Positions 13,763 to 26,846 of a stretch of DNA of 64,000 nucleotides are shown here, in pieces; the stretch's first letter is position 1; every line of letters starts with the position of its first letter. The stretch is taken from positions 3,534,001 through 3,598,000 of the forward strand of contig OZ218951.1 in assembly GCA_965112735.1 (NCBI GenBank), read 5' to 3'. The DNA is from Phaeosaccion multiseriatum. Lineage: Eukaryota; Ochrophyta, other classes. A model generated the notes under the pieces. That model worked only from the letters and a program-made list of their open reading frames with translations, did not search any database and was not told the DNA's origin. The translations under genes were made by a program, and so were the position numbers.

Positions 13763-16700
13763 TCGCTGACACTCTCTCCCCCCCCGTACGCCGCTGAGAC
13801 CCTTCCACTGCCATCCTCACCGCCACCGCCCCTAAAGTCGGCAGCACCCTCCCACTGCCCAGATTGCCCGGACTGCCTCTGCCTCTTGCTCGAGACTCCC
13901 TGGGCCAGCAGAGCCGCATCGGCGCGGGGCGTGGACATGGTCAGAAGCGCCACCCTGGTGTGCGTCACATGAAAGCCCACCTTTCCGTGCAGCAAGGCCC
14001 GCATGGAGTCCCACCAAGACAGCGCAAAAGCACCCACGGGGGGCCGCTTCAAAGCCCCCAAAGGCCCCAACGCCCCACCCCCCGAAGGCAAAGGCCACTC
14101 AGACCCTCGTTGTCCTCCTCCTCTTACGCCTCCGCCGCTCTCCTTCTCCTCTCCGTCCTCCCCCTCCTCCTCACTGCTCTGCGTATCACCAACACCCCCC
14201 CCACGACCGACTCGCCCCAGCCACTTGTCCTGCCCGCAAGAGGGGGGAAAGAGGCGGTGCACCGCAAGCGCAACCTCCTCCAGCGCGAGCACGCAGTCCA
14301 GATCGAAGCTCACAGATGGCGCCTGCACGTGCACCGTCACGTCCATGTAGAGCTTGGGCGGCAGGGAGGCATGGCGGACACCGACAGCGGCGAGATCGAT
14401 CACCGCCCCAGCAGATGCGCAGTGATAATGATGGTGATGATGAGGGCGATACCCACTCCCACTCTCCCCAGAGCCTTGCTGTGTAGAGCCTTGCGTTTGC
14501 TGCGGAAGAGGAGAAGGAGGAGGCCCTGTGACGACCATCCCCCCCACCCCCCCAGCCCCCGCCCTCACCGCGACCCTGACCCTCTCGAGTGTGTGCAGGG
14601 CGGTGGGTGCGCCGGGCACGGCAAGCAGCACGTTGCCACTGAGCCGCAGAGCCGGGCACAAGAGAAGCGGCTGCTCAAAGCGCCGCAGCTGCACCCGCAA
14701 GCCGCCCACCTCAACGCCGCGTACGGTACACACAGTGAGGGAGGCAAACACGGCCTCTGCAGGAGGGGGGTGTTCGTCCAAGTCTCTGAGCATTCTCCTT
14801 GCTACAGCGTCAGCGTCGTCACCGTGTGCCGTGACTCCTCCGGCCCTGCTGCTGCTGCTGCTGCTGCTGGCAACTTCCAGGGAGACGTTCAAGCTCGACA
14901 TGCAGCATGATAAGAGGTTGCCCCTGACTCCTCCTCCTCCTCCTCCTCCTCCTCCTCCTCCTCCTCCTCCTCCTCCTCGAGCAAGAGAGCGTGACGCGCG
15001 CTGCACATACGACACAGCGTCGTGCGCGCATGAGTCGGCCCACTGCTGCTGCCCCTGGCCATAGGACTGCTGCCCCTGGCCATAGGACTGCTGCTGAAGC
15101 TGCTGGCTGCGGAAGACCCGCTTGTCGAGTTCGCTGACCCAGAGGGGCCTCACGAGCTCTAGCCAAGCTTCCATGGGGTCGTCAAGCAACTTCATTTCCA
15201 CTTGGCGGGCTTGCAGCCTCAGTAGACTCTTGCCCCCTCCCTGTCCCTGTCCTCCTGGTGCTGGGGTGGGGAGGGCCACTGCGGGGGGTGGCTTCCAGAA
15301 GAGCAGGTCGAAGTCCGACGAAGGTTTGGGGTGCCATGTGCCTGTCGTCAGCCAAAAAGAAGGAACAACAATAAGAGGAAGGACACAACAACAACAGCAG
15401 CAGCAGTAGCAGCAGTAACGACAAGAACAGCATCAGCGTAAGAGAGAGGTGCTGTGGCAACGTAGGCAGAACATAATGAAGCGAAGATCAAACTTTTGAG
15501 TGTTGCGTGAGAAGAGAGAGAGAGAGAGAGAGAGAAGAGGCGCGCAGTACTTCCCAAGCACGGCACCAAACAGTAAACACCAAACACACACAAGCACACA
15601 CACGCACTTACCTGGGAGAGCCTTGAATGCCTCTACGAAGCCCCTTGCCTGCACCGCCAAAGCCTCCAAGACGCTTGCAACGTAGAACTCATGTTCAACC
15701 GTTACACAACAGCCCCCCGTGCTCACGAGGAAGCCTGCCCGCTGGAGAGAGAACGCCTTGAGGAGTTGGGCATCGTGAGGCCCCAAGAGCTCCAAGAGTG
15801 TGGCCCACTCTGTCTCCGTGCTGCCACACGCGTGCGAGCGGAGCAAGAGCTCGTTGAAACATGGCCCCGCAAAACGCCCCACCCCCCGCCTCCCCCCTCT
15901 CTCCCCTCTACCGAGCCCTTCCCCTTCCCCTTCCCCTCCCCTTTCCCCTTCGAGGATCATGCTCTGGAAGGCACCTTGTCGCACGGTCAAAAGCTCTCTC
16001 CCCTGCAGCTCCAGCCGCAGGCCCTCGGCCCCAAAGTCTTGCCCCAGACTCCTGCTGGTGAAGGCCTCCACAGCCAGCACGGCAGTCAGCTGCTCGGCGG
16101 TCTGCTCTTCGCGCTGTCGCAAGTCCGTCTCCTCCTCCTCCTCCTCCTCCTCCTCCCCGCTCGCTGCGGTTGACACTCCTCCTGCCCCTGCCCTTTGGCT
16201 GGCCCTTACCCTTGTCCTTCCCCTCGCCGCCGAGCCTGCCCCTCGCCGGTTCTTGTTGGCGCAGACGGTAGTGCCCACTCGCTCTGGCCAGCTGGCCTCT
16301 ATGCGCACATCCCTCACTCGCAGCCTCTGCAGTGCATCCCCCGACGCGCTACTGCACACCCCAGCACCTCCACCTCCCGCCTCCCAGTGCCGCAGCCAGT
16401 AGCGGAGCGCCTCTGGCTCCGTCAAGGGGGGATTCTTCCTTATGCTCTTCCTCTCACTCTTGACCATCTCTTGCCCTTGCCCTTGCCCTTGCTCCTTCAT
16501 CAATGTCGCCGGCTCCACCCCCCCCATCCCCCCAGTGCGGGAGAGAGAGTGAGCGTGTGAGTGTAGCCCCCCGACGCGGCGTCGCCTTACGGCCGCCAGC
16601 AAGAGCCAGGTGGAGAGAGTGACGTCTCTGGACACTTTGAGTATGTTGAGCATCACAGCTGGCGTCCACGTCCCTCTCACCCCCGCCGCCAACACGTCAA

Positions 16701-19700
16701 GCAAACGCTGCCTGTCGTAGCCCGAGCCACTGTCAAGCAGACCCCGCCCGTCGTCACAGCCCTTCCTGCCGCCCCCGGTGGGTCGCGTCTCCAGCTCCGT
16801 GGTACTGAAGGCATCCACGCGAAGGTAAGGGGCACCTCTTGCGGCAGGAGGGTGTCGTGTGGTCACAATTGGATGGTGTATAGCCGCCTCGTGGGAGGCA
16901 GAACCGGCAGAACGCAAGCCTAAGCCGCCGGAGAACTGCACAAACTTCGCCCCTCCGTAGCCGCACGTGTAGGCAGTGAGGCGGCGGGCGCTAAAGCAAG
17001 TCATTGGGAGGTAAGATGGCACCGTAGCGCTAGCTGGTCTCCTTCGTCTCCTCCGGGTGGGAGAGTGCGCCGCCGCATCCTCCTCCCTCCCCCCTTCTTG
17101 CTGCTCCTCCACCGCCTCGTTCAAGGTCAGCACGACCTCTTCAATGCTCACCAGCTGACACCTCCACACTTGCTCTCCCTTCTGTGAGCCCTCTGAGAAG
17201 GCGGCCAGCCAGTCTTGCACGGCACTCACCTCCAGCTGTCCCATATCAAGGCCCAAGTGGCAGGGAAACTCCACCTTGACGTGTCTTGCTCGCAAGGACA
17301 AGACTGTCAGGACGGAGTTACAGCACCCGAGGAAGAACGCAGCCCTCCCCTTGTCATCGTGGTCGTCGAGAGGAGGAAGTAGAGGGGCAGCCATCATTCT
17401 CTCTCCCGCAGCATCTGCAGCAGCATCTGCCTGTGTCTGTGGGGGGGTGCGCCCTTCTCCTCGCCCTTGTCCTTGTCCTTGCTCTTGTCGGTTCAGGGGT
17501 GGCGCAAAGTGAGTAAGCGGATGGAGCCCCTCTGTGGTGTCTGTGGCGGCGAGGAAGCCCGCCTGAATCAAGCTCTCGGTGACCATGCAAGTGCAGTGAA
17601 TGCCCACAAAGCTCAGTGCAGGGGTACATTCCGCCCACAGACCCGCAGGCACGTCCATTCGCATCTTGACCCTTGACCCTTCTCCTCTCCCTCGCCCTCC
17701 CCCCCGTTTCCCTTCTTCTTCTCCTTCCCCTTCCGTGCTGGTGCTGGAAAAGGCTCCGTGGGGTACTCCCGTGGACAACCGCACGAGAGGAATGCGCACA
17801 CACGGGACTCGCTGTCGCCGCCGCTTCCTCTGTCCCCTCTGTCCAGGCAGAAGAAGCGCTGGACTGTGGCGTGGTGCCGACGACCCGCTTGCCTCCTCCT
17901 CTGGCGCTGGTTCGGTATCTGTCGCCTCGCTGTCCCCCCCACCGTCGTCAGACCGCCCCCCCTGCTGTTGCCCCGCCCCCAGAACGGAGTCTTCAATCTC
18001 GAGCTCGATAACCACATCAGTCAACGATAAGCCCAACCCGCTGTCACCTCCGCTCCTGATGCCTTCCTCTTCCCCTCCTCCCACCACAGCCCTGACGCCT
18101 CCCCATCGAACCGCTGCTGTAGCAAGTACAAGCCCCTCCTCCTCATCCGTCGCCTCCGTGTGGTCGACCGCTCCGCCCTTGGCAACAGCACCGGCACTCG
18201 CCGTCCCACCCCTTCCTTTACTCGTCATGCGCACCCCCCCGGGCTCCATCTGGACATCAATGTACACCCCTAACGCCCCCAGAGAGCCCTGAGATACCCC
18301 TCCTCCTCCTCCTCCTCCTCCTCCTCCTCCACCACCACTCCATCCCCCCCCAGTGAAGAAGCTCCCCCCTACTTGAGTAAGGGCGAGAGCGAAGTCCAGC
18401 ACGTCTCTAACGACGGTCAGCTGCAGAGAGCCAACTGTTCCGGAAACACGCACGCCTCGACATGGACCATGCAATGGTATCATCATCTCCCCTGCAGCTG
18501 CTCTTCGCGGCAAGGTCAGAGTGAGAGCCCAGCCCGACAGCCGAGCCGGGATGTGAGGCAGCGGCAGTCTCCCACCCACGACCTCGTCCCCCCTTTCCTC
18601 CTCCCCCTCGTCCCTCTCGTCCCCTCTCTCTCTCTCCCTCTTCCTCCCACTACCTGACACATCCCCACCGCCATAGCCGGAGCTGCTTGGCGTAGCGAGC
18701 ATCACCTGATGACAACCGAAGCACACACGGTGTGGTGATGGACCCTCGTCCTCTTCGTGCCCCAGATCATGGCGGTCTCCCTTCACCAAGGCACGAGATT
18801 CGGATCTCAGAAAAAGTGCTTCCGCAGTAACAACGAGTAAGCTCCTCCTCTGTGCTTGGTCCGGCCTCCTCCTCCTCCCCCGCCGCCTCCTGTCCAGGTA
18901 ATTAGTACCGCCAGGGTCTTGCGTGTCTGTTGCTGTCCCTCCCTCGCTACGTAGCCCTGCGGCTGGGCGCCCCTTGTTGCCCAGGTCGAGCTCGAGCTGC
19001 AATGCGTCCACTGTAACGTCCACCTCGTCCAAATCAATCCAACCCAGCGCAACCCATGCCGCCGCCCGCCGGGTACATTCAATTGAAGGAGGAGGAGGAG
19101 GAGGAGGAGAAGAGTCCGTCCTCGCATAAGGAGCGGCAGCAGCTGGAGCCTGACATCCAGTAGCTAGTGACCCCGCCAATGCGTTGACAAGGTCTCGGAC
19201 GCTATCGAGGTCACTACAAGTAAGCTCCAAGCGCGCTGGACAGATATGAATGCCGACCTTCAATCCCTGTTGCTTCTCCCCCAACCCTCCACCCTGCTCC
19301 ACAGGCTGCCTGAGTCGCAATCGCAGGCCCGCAGCGGTGTCCCCACCCCCCCGCAGCAAGTGAAGTCCAGCCTCAGACTCAGACTCACTGGCCACGACTA
19401 GTGCATCCCCAGCAGTTGGGGTGCGCGGTAGCCCGAGTAACGGGCCCGCGCACGGGGTCAAGTCCAAGTTGAGGTAGACCCCGACCAACCCACTCTGCGC
19501 ATCCCTACTCGCCCCAATCCCAATGTCCGCTGTCTCGAAGCGCAATACAGGCGCAGCCAAGCTCGGATCCGCCTCTTGCTCAGGCTCCGTGTGCTGCCGC
19601 CGCTCGGAGTCGCCACAGCAATGGAGTTGCACGGTGGCGGCATGGAGGGCTATATCAACACTCACCATCCGAAGTAGCCATCGAATGGGCCAGGACAAGG

Positions 19701-20374
19701 CAAGCGGGGTGGCATTATCCACGTTCCACCGCCCCAGCCCCCCTTCCTCAAGCCACCTCTTCGCCCTGTCAATAACCTTCTCCGGCGCCTCAGGGCCTCC
19801 TCCTGCTTCTGCTCCTGCCCGTTCATTCGGTACAGCTGTACTGGCTTGGAGCTGCAGGTGGAGCTGCCTCACGCGAATGCGGCAGAGTCCAACCTTGCCT
19901 CCACTAAAGACGAGATCGCTCAAAATATTAACTCTAACGGAGCCCACACTTTGTTGCGCCCCGCCACGACTGCCTTGTCGCTCACGCCTCAAACCAAGCA
20001 GAAGGCCAGGGGCCACCCGAACAGATGTAGGTGTTGAATCTGCCGCACGGGAGGAGAAAGAGCGAGGGGCAGCACGAATTGAGTTTGTCATCGGAAAGGA
20101 AGGGCGCTGGGAATGTGCCATCCGTACCGACTGCTTCCCTATTTGACGCAGATATCTCAGGCGGGCACCCAGTCTCCGCCGCGGAGTGGTAGCGCAGGAA
20201 CCGGCGCAGCTTGACAGTTAGGTACAGGCTGGCGAGCTCGGTGAGGAGGGCGCAGGCAATCGTTCCCCACACTGCCGCCTTTAGCGGCCCCGCCAACAGC
20301 CCTGGAAACAGCCCGACCAGAAGTATCCAAGGAAGAATAGCAGCTGCCACCGCTGCCGCCTGCCAAGGAGGCAT
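3021..20374 (-). CDS. Giant bridge-like lipid-transfer protein, BLTP2/Hobbit/SABRE/Fmp27 family
   Basis: Eleven exons: 20374-20128, 20039-15612, 15341-10765, 10571-9306, 9126-8626, 8421-8305, 8071-7901, 7675-6743, 6370-4777, 4451-4273 and 4079-3021, summing to 15,072 nt or 5,023 aa. Known members (about 2,200-2,700 aa) form hydrophobic grooves that carry lipids between the ER and other membranes. Support: an N-terminal membrane segment (about residues 5-50), then NILSDLVFSGGKVGLCRIRV, which matches the first repeat of SABRE/Hobbit; the segment DLLFWKPP; a late exon with VSVELWKERSRAPFLWL and MFYDDESGSVEIDVG, like the GFWDK region; and the conserved C-terminal block ENLHVKIHPLIYSNKVW followed by MRRDIIVDFLGQ. 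The extra length is low-complexity: poly-Glu (about 12,960-13,070), poly-Gly (about 14,930-14,980), poly-Asp from GAT repeats (about 5,110-5,220), poly-Ser and poly-Ala. Family call is inferred from these blocks; the start rests on the membrane segment and a phase-compatible donor at 20127. Confidence 0.72.
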
Positions 20375-20735
20375 GCTCCAGCAACAAGTTTGGTTCGTCG
20401 GATCGGTCGAGCGAGGAGGAAGGCAGTGGATGGGTGTTGTACGGTTTCGTTTTTTTCAAACTTTCGCTCTCGAGAAGCAGCCCCTTCGCAAAAAGCGGGC
20501 TTGGGAGGAAGGGAAAGCCACCAAGGTCAACAAAAAATCGCAGCCGCAGCGGTAGCACATGGCCTGAAGGAATGCACTGCTACCTGCTGGACTACCGCGA
20601 GGCCTTTCGTAGTGTGCGAGAATCGGGGGCCACCAAGGGAAAAGGGCGCCAGCGATGGGCACCATGACTTGCCGGAAGAAGTGGGCCTGGTGAGGGAGGG
20701 GCGGCTTGCTGAGTGGGAGTCGAGAGGCCGGGACC
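20375..20735. promoter_or_regulatory. Divergent intergenic region between lipid-transfer and phosphodiesterase genes
   Basis: About 360 bp separate the two opposed start codons. Open frames run through it on both strands, but none shows recognisable protein sequence. Promoters for both genes are expected here; no specific element was recognised. Confidence 0.3.
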
Positions 20736-23700
20736 ATGCCTCCACTCACCGTCGTTGGGAGCGCTAAGATGTACGCCACAAAGGTGACAGACAAGGTCCG
20801 GCAAGGCCCTCCTGTCTTGTCACGAGGAGTATGGTCATCCAGGAAGTACAATGATGTTGGCTCTCGGTCGAATGGACCGGCCAGCACACTGCAGTCTTCG
20901 TGGGTGGCAAAGCTGGACGTCTTCATGGACTCAAAGTACGTCCACCTCCCCTTTTTCATATTCATCCACATTTCCGCCCTACAGAGGCCGAGTCCCTTCC
21001 TGCCGTTGTTCCTTGTCCCTCTCTCTTACTTTTCACTCCTCGTTTCCCGCCTCCCTGTCTCTCACGTCTCACACCTCATTTCCCGAAAACACACACACGC
21101 TGTTTCTGGTCCACGCTTTCCTCCACAGCATCTATCTACAGTTCTTCTTGGCCGTCTTGCTGCTCTCCTCTCTCTTCCTCCCCGATGTGTGGATCCTCGG
21201 CAACGTGAGCAGCTCGCACGACATGGAGCTCAACGTGCTGCTCGTTGTGATCTTCATATGCTTTGCCTTTGAGGTTGTGGTGCTCTCGCTGTGCCATAAG
21301 GGATACTTCGGCAGCTTTTTCTTCTGGGCTGATGTGTTAGGGACAGCTTCCGTGCTGCTAGATACGCCTTGGATTGCGGGAAACATCTTTCTCAGTTCAG
21401 GTACGATGCGTGGGAGGGAGTGGGGGGGCGGGGGGGGGGAGAGGTGAATGGAGGAGGAGGAAGTACCTGGAAACCTGCCTGTCGTAGCACAAGGAACGAA
21501 AAGAATGGAGACGCCCTTGTCTTTGAGCGCAACCGTCCGTCCATCCTTCCGTCGCAGAGGTGGCATCAGGGGTTCTCTTGCGGATAGCGAGGACGGCAAA
21601 GGTCAGCGCCCGCTCGAGCCGGCTGGCCAAGCTAACGCGTCTGTTCAGATACGTCAGCATACGGCGGGAAAGGGGGAAGATGAAGGCCCGCTCAGCAGCG
21701 CAGGTGGTGCCTGTAGAAGCCGCCCCGGAGCCAGAGGCGACCACTTACAAACGAGGCAGCATCGGCCGGAGACCGCGCGACAGCGTCACCCGCAGAAGCA
21801 ATAAGACTACAGAACCGCAGAATGCTCCTGCGGGGGGGGTAGGAGCAGGGCCTTCTGGTGGAAGCTCGACCGAGGTGGGTGTCGCTGAGCGCGAAATGAA
21901 GCGAATGGGGACATCTCCATCTGTACCGTGCTTTGTTCGAATCACGTGCTTCCCTTCCTTCCTTCCTTCCGGGCCGCCGAATGTGTTTCGATTCGGGTCT
22001 TCTTCTCACCGTAGCTCTCCACTCACCTCGCCTCACCTCCACTCCACTCCAGATGGCAACATCAAAGGTATCGAGCATACTGTCCAAGAAAATCGCTGCC
22101 CTGGCGCTGCTGCTCGTCTTCGTGATCCCTCTGCTAGATCCGCTACGGTCCTTCAACAGCCCTCAGGTTCGTACAAGAGGGAGGGAGGCCGACAGAGGCT
22201 TTCATCTCTTGCCCCTTGCCCCTTGATCCTCCATTCGACTCTCGTTCTTCTAGCTCTCTCTCTGACGTGTTCCTGACGGTCACACCCGGAGTGCAATGCG
22301 ATGATGCCGTAATTCCCCACCTCTCCTTTCGTTCTGACACGCTCTCTCTTCCTCTCTGTCGTGTTGTGTGTGCAATACACACCATCACCAACAGGCGTGG
22401 TTAGACAGCTTCGACACCGTGGCCGAGCCCGGCCAAGCAGAAGCAAGCCTCATCGCCGCGCAGGTCGAGGCCTTTGAGGGTTTCTATGACGACATGGACA
22501 TTAGCCCTCTCAGCCTGAGCATCAGCGGGGCAGCTGGTGGGGATTGGACCTTCCCCCCCCTGCGCAGCATCATAAGGGAGGACAATGTGCTCGTCTTCAC
22601 CAGTGACTTATGTAGAGCGGAGTTTGACTTTACCGAAATCCGCATGGCGTCCAGCCTCAGCTCGCTGCTGACCGTCCTCCTGGTGGTGGTGGTGCTAATG
22701 GGCTTCTCCGTGTCGCTCAACCGAGTGGTGGAGCGGCACGTTGTGGAGCCGGTGTCCCGCATGCTCAACAGTCTCAAGGTGTCTCTCAGCACCATTAGCT
22801 CCAACTTTAAGGCGCTCGACCTCTTCTCACACGAGGAGGGAGAGGGACCCGTGCATGAAGAGGATGAGGCGCTTGACGTCTTGCTCGAGAGCGGCCACTT
22901 GGAAGGTGAGGGAGGAAGGGAGAGAGGGAGGGGGGAGGGTGGGGCTGCCTAGCTACCTTTGGGTAAGCGTAGCAAGGGCGTGCGCGTTAGAGACAGAAGG
23001 CTTCCTGTTGTACTGGAGGAAGGAGACTGAGTAGCCCGCTTTGTTCCTCCTCGCCCGCTTCTGTCTGTCAGCCGCCATTGAGAGGCTCGCGAGCTTGATT
23101 GCGCACCGCGTGGAGACGAGCAACACGGACGGCATGACGGACCTGGACAACGCCACCAAGGAGTGGATAGGCATGACTTACATGCACGGCCAGACGCAGG
23201 GACAGGGGCAGCCTGCCGATGGGAGGAAGACAATTGTACGTACGGCAGACAGAGATAAAACAAATGGGGATGGAAAGGGGTATGGACATGTAGGCCCTTT
23301 TCCATGGGCCAATTGCACGCACACAATGCACACACAGAAGATGGACTGGCAGACCGACCCAACGAACGCTCCAATTCACCGCTCCCCCCTTTCTCCCCTC
23401 CCTCTGTTCTCTCCTCCCTCCCCTCTCTCATCTCTCCTCCTTCCCATCCCCTCTCCCCTCTTCCCTCCTTCTCCCATCCGGTGGTCAACCACACCCACAG
23501 CTCTCTAGCAGAGTATCAGAGGGTGTCTTGAGCGCAAGTGGCAGCAAAGACTTTTTGTCCTTGTCGCAGCGCTCCTCCACGGGAGACTTGAAGGCCGTCA
23601 TAGAGGCGAACGACAAGGACGGGGTGGTTGTGAAGGAGATTAGTAGCTTTGAGATCATGCTCTCATCTGCGGAGTACAGGGAGATGCAGACGTGGCAGTT

Positions 23701-26700
23701 CAACCCCCTCAGGCTCAAAGCAAGCAAGGTGGGTATGTGTTTAGTATGTGTGTGTGTGTGTGTGTGTGTGTCCGGTGGGGTGGAGGGAGAGTGCGATGTA
23801 GGGCCTTCCTGCCCTGCCTGATGCCGATATCTACTTGCCTGCCTGCCTGCCTCGTCCCCATACTCCTGTCTGCCTGCGTACACGCCTGCTTGCCCATACG
23901 CCAATATGCCTGCCGGCCTTTGCCTCGATAGCGCCCTTCCGCCCGTCGTGTTATCCCTGCCACTTGGACACCCACACCTTTTGCCTCACACCTCACACCT
24001 CACACCTCACACCTCACACCTCACATCTCATACCTCACACCCACACCTCACACCTCACGCCCACACCTTGCCTCACACCTTTTGCCTCACACCTCACACC
24101 TCACACCTCACACCTCACACCTCACATCTCATACCTCACACCCACACCTCACACCTCACGCCCACACCTTGCCTCACACCTTTTGCCTCACACCTCACAC
24201 CTCACACCTCACACCTTACACCTCACACCTCACACCTCACACCTCACACCTCACATCTCATACCTCACAACCACACCTCACACCTCACACCCACACCTTG
24301 CCTCACACCTTTTGCCTCACACCTCACACCTCACACCTCACACCTCACACCTCACACCTCACACCTCACACCTCACACCTCACACCTCACACCTCACACC
24401 TCACACCTCACATCTCATACCTCACAACCACACCTCACACCTCACACCCACACCTTGCCTCACACCTTTTGCCCCACACCTCACACCTCACACCTCACAC
24501 CTCACACCTTATCTTACCTTCGCTTTCCTCACCTTCCCTCAGTTGATCGACACGGTGCTGGCGATGTTCCAATCCCGCGGCGTCCTTGATCTGTACTGCA
24601 CGCCCGAGACCTTGGCGCGTTTCATGCAAGAGGTCCAGGTGGGTTAGGGAGGGGGAGAGAGAGGGGGGGAGGGGGGAAGGGAGGGAGAGAGAGAGAGAGA
24701 GGGGGGGGGGGGAGGGAGGGAGGGAGGGAGGAAGGGAGGGAGGGAGGGAGGGAGGGAGGGAGGGAGGGAGGGAGGGAGGGAGGGAGGGAGGGAGGGAGGG
24801 AGGGAGGGAGGGAGGGAGGGAGAGAGGGAGGGAGCGGAGAGCGGGAGGGAGGGAGGGGAGAGCGGGAGGGGAGGGGAAGGAGGAAGGAAGGAAGAATGGG
24901 TACAGGTGGGTTGGTTGGGTCATTAGTCACCTTCAAGGGACAGTGCATTGCTGCGGGGCCTCCATGCGTTTTGTGTGTGCGTGTGTGTGAGAGAGAGAGA
25001 GAGAGAGAGTGTGTGTTTGAGTTCGGTCGATTTCAGGAGGAGCTCCGGCGCTCTGACATTTTCTCACACCCCTCTCCCCTCCCCCCTCTCCCCTCTCTCC
25101 TCTCTCCTCTCCCCTCATCGCATATCACAGGCTGGCTACCTGAACAACCCATACCACAACTTCCTCCACGCCATCGACGTGTGCCACGCGTGCTACAGAT
25201 TCATACAGATATGCAATTGCGCTCAGGTAGGTTGGCACTGAGCACACACACACACACACACACATACACATACACATACACATGCAAGGAGAGAGGAAGA
25301 GAGGAGAGGGCGTGGCGTACGGTACACACACCACACATGCACACACACTAGGGAAGAGCAATCAAGAGGCAGGAAGGGAGCGAGAGGGTGTGCGTGTTCC
25401 TCTCTCTATACAACAGAGCAAAGATACCCCCACACACACGCGAATGCATGCCTTGTGACTGGGGGTTGCGCGAAAGGCACTGCCCATCACCCTTGGAGTG
25501 AAGTTGAGTCGCGAGAACCGACCTGACCGCCTTCACCACCCCACCCTACCTCTCCCCTCTCCCCTCTCCCCTCTACTCAGCTCCTCTCCACGGTGGACGT
25601 GTTTAGTCTGCTTGTGGCCGCGATAGGACACGACATCGGACACTTCGGACTCAACAAGTACGTCAGCAAAGCACCACCACTCCATCCACGCGAGGGACTC
25701 GGACTGCTCCGACATCGTACTAATCGAACCACTCCATCCCCCTCCCCCCTTTCTCCTTCCCCCGCCCCTCCTCCCTCGGCCCCACCCCTCTTCTCTTGGC
25801 CCCACTTACTCGTTAGTCCCTACTTGGTGACTACGAAGCACGAGCTCGCGCTGCTACACAACGACGTGTCTCCCCTGGAGAATATGCACTGCAGCACTCT
25901 GTATAAGGTAAGGGGAGAAAAGATATCCGCCATTCCCACACACACACACGTACGCACACATACACGCAAAAGCACACAAACACGCAAAAGCGCATATGCA
26001 AACACACATGCACGCACGCATGCACACTTACTTACATACTTACTTTCACACGCACCTACCCACACATTTCCTTCCCTCCTTCCTTCCTTCCTTCCTTCCT
26101 TCCTTCCTTCTTTCCTTCCTTCCTTCCTTCCTTCCTCCCTCCCTCCCTCCCTTCCTTCCTTCCTTCTTTCCCTACTTCCCAGGTGGTACGCGACAAAAAG
26201 GCGGACATCTTTGAGTTGATGGCAGCCGACGAGTGGCAGGAGTCGCGCAAAATCATCATCACGTGCATACTTGGCACCGACATGAGCCATCACTTCAGCC
26301 AAATCAACAGAGCCACCATCTTCTTTGACGTCAATCAAGAAGAGCTGGCCTCTCTCCATGCGGGAGAAGAGGTGGCGGAGGAGCTAGGTGAGACAGAGAG
26401 CAATGACTCGGATTCCTGGAGGAGGAAGAGCAGCAACAGCAACAGCAGAAGGAGGAGGAGGAGGAGGAGGAGGAGGAGGAGGAGGAGGAGAAGGAGGAGG
26501 AGGAGGAGGAGGAGGAGGAGGAGGAGGAGGAGGAGGAGGAGGAGGAGGAGGAGGAGGAGGAGGAGGAGGAGGAGGAGGAGGAGGAGGAGGAGGAGGAGGA
26601 GGAGGAGGAGGAGGAGGAGGAGGAGGAGGAGGAGGAGGAGGAGGAGGAGGAGGAGGAGGAGGAGGAGGAGAAAGAGGAGGAGGAGGAGGGGGAAGAGGAG

Positions 26701-26761
26701 GAGAAAGAGGAGGAGGAGGAGGGGGAAGAGGAGGAGTAGTAGTAGTAGTAGTAGTAGTAGC

Positions 26762-26802
<41 letters not shown>

Positions 26803-26811
26803 GAGGAGGAG

Positions 26812-26846
<35 letters not shown>

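Noticed and set aside
9325-14910. Plus-strand frames of up to 348 codons opposite the lipid-transfer gene
   Set aside because: Shadows of the minus-strand frame in GC-rich DNA, with no recognisable domains and no consistent splice structure.
20736-21900. Full voltage-gated ion channel
   Set aside because: Only four helices precede the S4-like segment's end; no selectivity-filter motif or S5-S6 pair is seen. The two later helices flank a long loop instead.
23835-24647. 270-codon plus-strand open frame rich in His/Thr/Pro/Leu
   Set aside because: It is the CTCACACC minisatellite within an intron; the true exon begins at 24,543.
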